This document shows positions 5,618 through 6,472 of a stretch of DNA of 6,472 bases, piece after piece. Source of the DNA: an uncultured Fidelibacterota bacterium. Lineage in GTDB: Bacteria > Fidelibacterota > Fidelibacteria > Fidelibacterales > Fidelibacteraceae. The position numbers and the translations under genes are program-made. The stretch spans positions 1 through 6,472 of the forward strand of contig CALMFL010000129.1 in the NCBI GenBank assembly GCA_937862595.1, given 5' to 3'. The notes under the pieces are model-generated. The model did no database searches. It was not told the origin of the DNA and saw only the letters and a list, made by a program, of their open reading frames with translations. Each line of letters starts with the position of its first letter. Position 1 is the first letter of the stretch.

Positions 5618-5633
5618 TCCGCCGTGTGGCGGA
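5618..5633. repeat. Small hairpin upstream of the GIY-YIG gene
   Basis: TCCGCC (5618-5623) and GGCGGA (5628-5633) form a perfect 6-bp GC-rich stem with a GTGT loop. It lies between the GIY-YIG start and the larger hairpin at 5648-5691, and could be part of the same repeat unit. Confidence 0.5.
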
Positions 5634-5647
5634 ACTACGGCGATTGT

Positions 5648-5691
5648 CCTTCGCCAAGTCTCCAGCCTGCTGGCCGTAGCCTTGGCGAAGG
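5648..5691. repeat. Perfect 11-bp-stem hairpin repeat next to tRNA-Ala; holds the right direct repeat
   Basis: CCTTCGCCAAG (5648-5658) pairs perfectly with CTTGGCGAAGG (5681-5691). Within the loop, CCAG (5662-5665) and CTGG (5670-5673) can form a second stem. The direct repeat 5667-5685 (copy of 5294-5313) lies in its loop and right arm. The element ends 4 nt before the 3' end of the tRNA gene. In the tRNA transcript it would form a strong hairpin right after the tRNA, but no U-run follows, so it is a repeat first and a terminator only by possible secondary use. Confidence 0.7.
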
Positions 5692-5695
5692 CCAG

Positions 5696-5768
<73 letters not shown>

Positions 5769-5785
5769 GATTTCAATCGCCTGCC

Positions 5786-5811
5786 AATATAAGAAAAAAT
5801 TTTGATAATCA
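5786..5811 (-). promoter_or_regulatory. Possible tRNA-Ala promoter
   Basis: TATATT on the minus strand (5786-5791) is a good -10, about 18 nt before the tRNA 5' end. The upstream -35 is poor: the nearest candidate is TTGATT with a 15-nt spacer. The location and the -10 are plausible, the full promoter is not certain. Confidence 0.35.
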
Positions 5812-5830
5812 AATAAAAAATTCTTATCTT
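5802..5830 (+). promoter_or_regulatory. buk: Candidate sigma-70 promoter of buk
   Basis: TTGATA (5802-5807, 5 of 6) and TATCTT (5825-5830, 4 of 6) are separated by exactly 17 nt of A/T-rich DNA. Initiation near 5837 would give a leader of about 28 nt that contains GAGGAG (5854-5859), 5 nt before the ATG. The sequence overlaps the tRNA promoter region on the other strand, so the two transcripts may share or compete for polymerase. Confidence 0.5.
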
Positions 5831-5864
5831 ATTGCATGAGTTACTAATTACATGAGGAGTCAGC

Positions 5865-6472
5865 ATGCCCGAGCGCGTTCTTGCGATCAACCCCGGTTCC
5901 ACCAGCACGAAAATGGCAGTATTCACCCGGAAAGAAGTTGAATTTGAATTAAAGGTCGGCATTGAGGAAGAACATATTTCAAAGGAAAACGTTTTCAAAG
6001 AATTTCCCTTCCGGCTGCAACAGATCGAGGAAGAACTTAAAAAGCACAGGATCGAAAACATTCGCATCGTGATCGGCCGGGGAGGGATCCTGAAGCCGCT
6101 GAAAAGCGGGGCCTATCCCGTCTGCCCAAGCATGATCGACGATCTGAAACAGGCAAAGTACGGGAACCATGCCAGCAACCTCGGCGGTCCGCTCGCCGCG
6201 TATTTCGGCGAGAAATACGGCGTGCCGTCCTACATTATCGATCCGGTGGTGGTGGATGAGGTGTCCGAGCTCGCACGGATCTCCGGCGTGCCGCAGATCG
6301 AACGGAAAAGCCTGTCGCATGCCCTGAACATCAAGGCGACGGCGCGCAGGGTCTGTGAAATGCACGGCTACGATCTTGAAAAGGAAAATTTTGTTGTTCT
6401 CCATCTCGGCGGCGGGATCTCGGTCTGCGCCATGGAAAAGGGAAAGAACGTTGATGTGAACAATGCCTTGCT
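5865..6472 (+). CDS. buk: Butyrate kinase, 3' partial
   Basis: The 202 complete codons in the window match butyrate kinase (ASKHA fold, acetate kinase superfamily), which converts butyryl phosphate and ADP to butyrate and ATP; some relatives prefer branched-chain acyl groups. Visible motifs: LAINPGSTSTK (6-16, phosphate 1 loop), VIGRGGILKPLKSGAYPV (69-86), NHASNLGGPLAAYFG (101-115), IIDPVVVDE (124-132), SLSHALNIKA (149-158) and LHLGGGISVCAM (179-190, phosphate 2), ending in DVNNAL. The family is about 355 residues long, so around 57% is present and the reading frame is intact to the end. GAGGAG 5 nt before the ATG fixes the start. Phosphate butyryltransferase is the usual partner and could lie beyond the window; none is seen upstream. 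It suggests butyrate or branched-chain acid fermentation. I distinguish it from acetate kinase by the NPGSTSTK and GRGG forms and by length pattern. Confidence 0.95.
   Translation, partial: MPERVLAINPGSTSTKMAVFTRKEVEFELKVGIEEEHISKENVFKEFPFRLQQIEEELKKHRIENIRIVIGRGGILKPLKSGAYPVCPSMIDDLKQAKYGNHASNLGGPLAAYFGEKYGVPSYIIDPVVVDEVSELARISGVPQIERKSLSHALNIKATARRVCEMHGYDLEKENFVVLHLGGGISVCAMEKGKNVDVNNAL

Noticed and set aside
5979..6404. 141-codon minus-strand open frame.
   Set aside because: It is antisense to butyrate kinase, whose plus-strand frame carries all expected motifs.

Overview
The window looks like a chromosomal segment of a bacterium, probably an anaerobe or fermenter: it carries the first 57% or so of a butyrate kinase gene, good Shine-Dalgarno sites, sigma-70-like promoters and a tRNA-Ala without encoded CCA. 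Base composition is moderately GC-rich in the main genes and clearly AT-rich in the GIY-YIG copies. I cannot assign a phylum from the sequence alone.

Layout. (1) Positions 2-157 (+) are the last 51 codons of a DUF3494-type ice-binding-like adhesin, followed by a long stem-loop. (2) Positions 362-628 (+) encode an unrecognised 88-residue, two-helix membrane protein with a strong ribosome binding site. (3) Positions 4812 down to 768 form a four-gene minus-strand cluster: an NTF2/SnoaL-like protein (GTG start), a retinol-dehydrogenase-like short-chain dehydrogenase, a CrtI/retinol-saturase-like FAD oxidoreductase, and a hormone-sensitive-lipase-family esterase. The first three are separated by 10 and 23 nt, so they are almost certainly one transcript; the esterase follows after 100 nt. 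Together they suggest oxidation/reduction and ester cleavage of a hydrophobic isoprenoid- or polyketide-like substrate (inference). (4) Positions 4930-5695 are an accessory patch of degenerate tandem repeats, a long palindrome, a decayed GIY-YIG gene start, a second GIY-YIG gene whose C-terminus is changed by a frameshift in an A8 run, and hairpin repeats that stop at the 3' end of a tRNA gene. (5) tRNA-Ala(GGC) on the minus strand and buk on the plus strand are divergent, from about 100 bp of AT-rich promoter DNA.

The most unusual part is the GIY-YIG/palindrome patch. It contains two copies of the same small nuclease-like gene in different states of decay, and gene-flanking direct repeats, one of which lies within a perfect 11-bp-stem hairpin 4 bp from the tRNA. 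This suggests repeated acquisition or amplification of a small gene-plus-palindrome unit, but movement is not proven by this single window. The second point of interest is the RDH-like/RetSat-like/NTF2/esterase gene set, whose substrate cannot be read from sequence.
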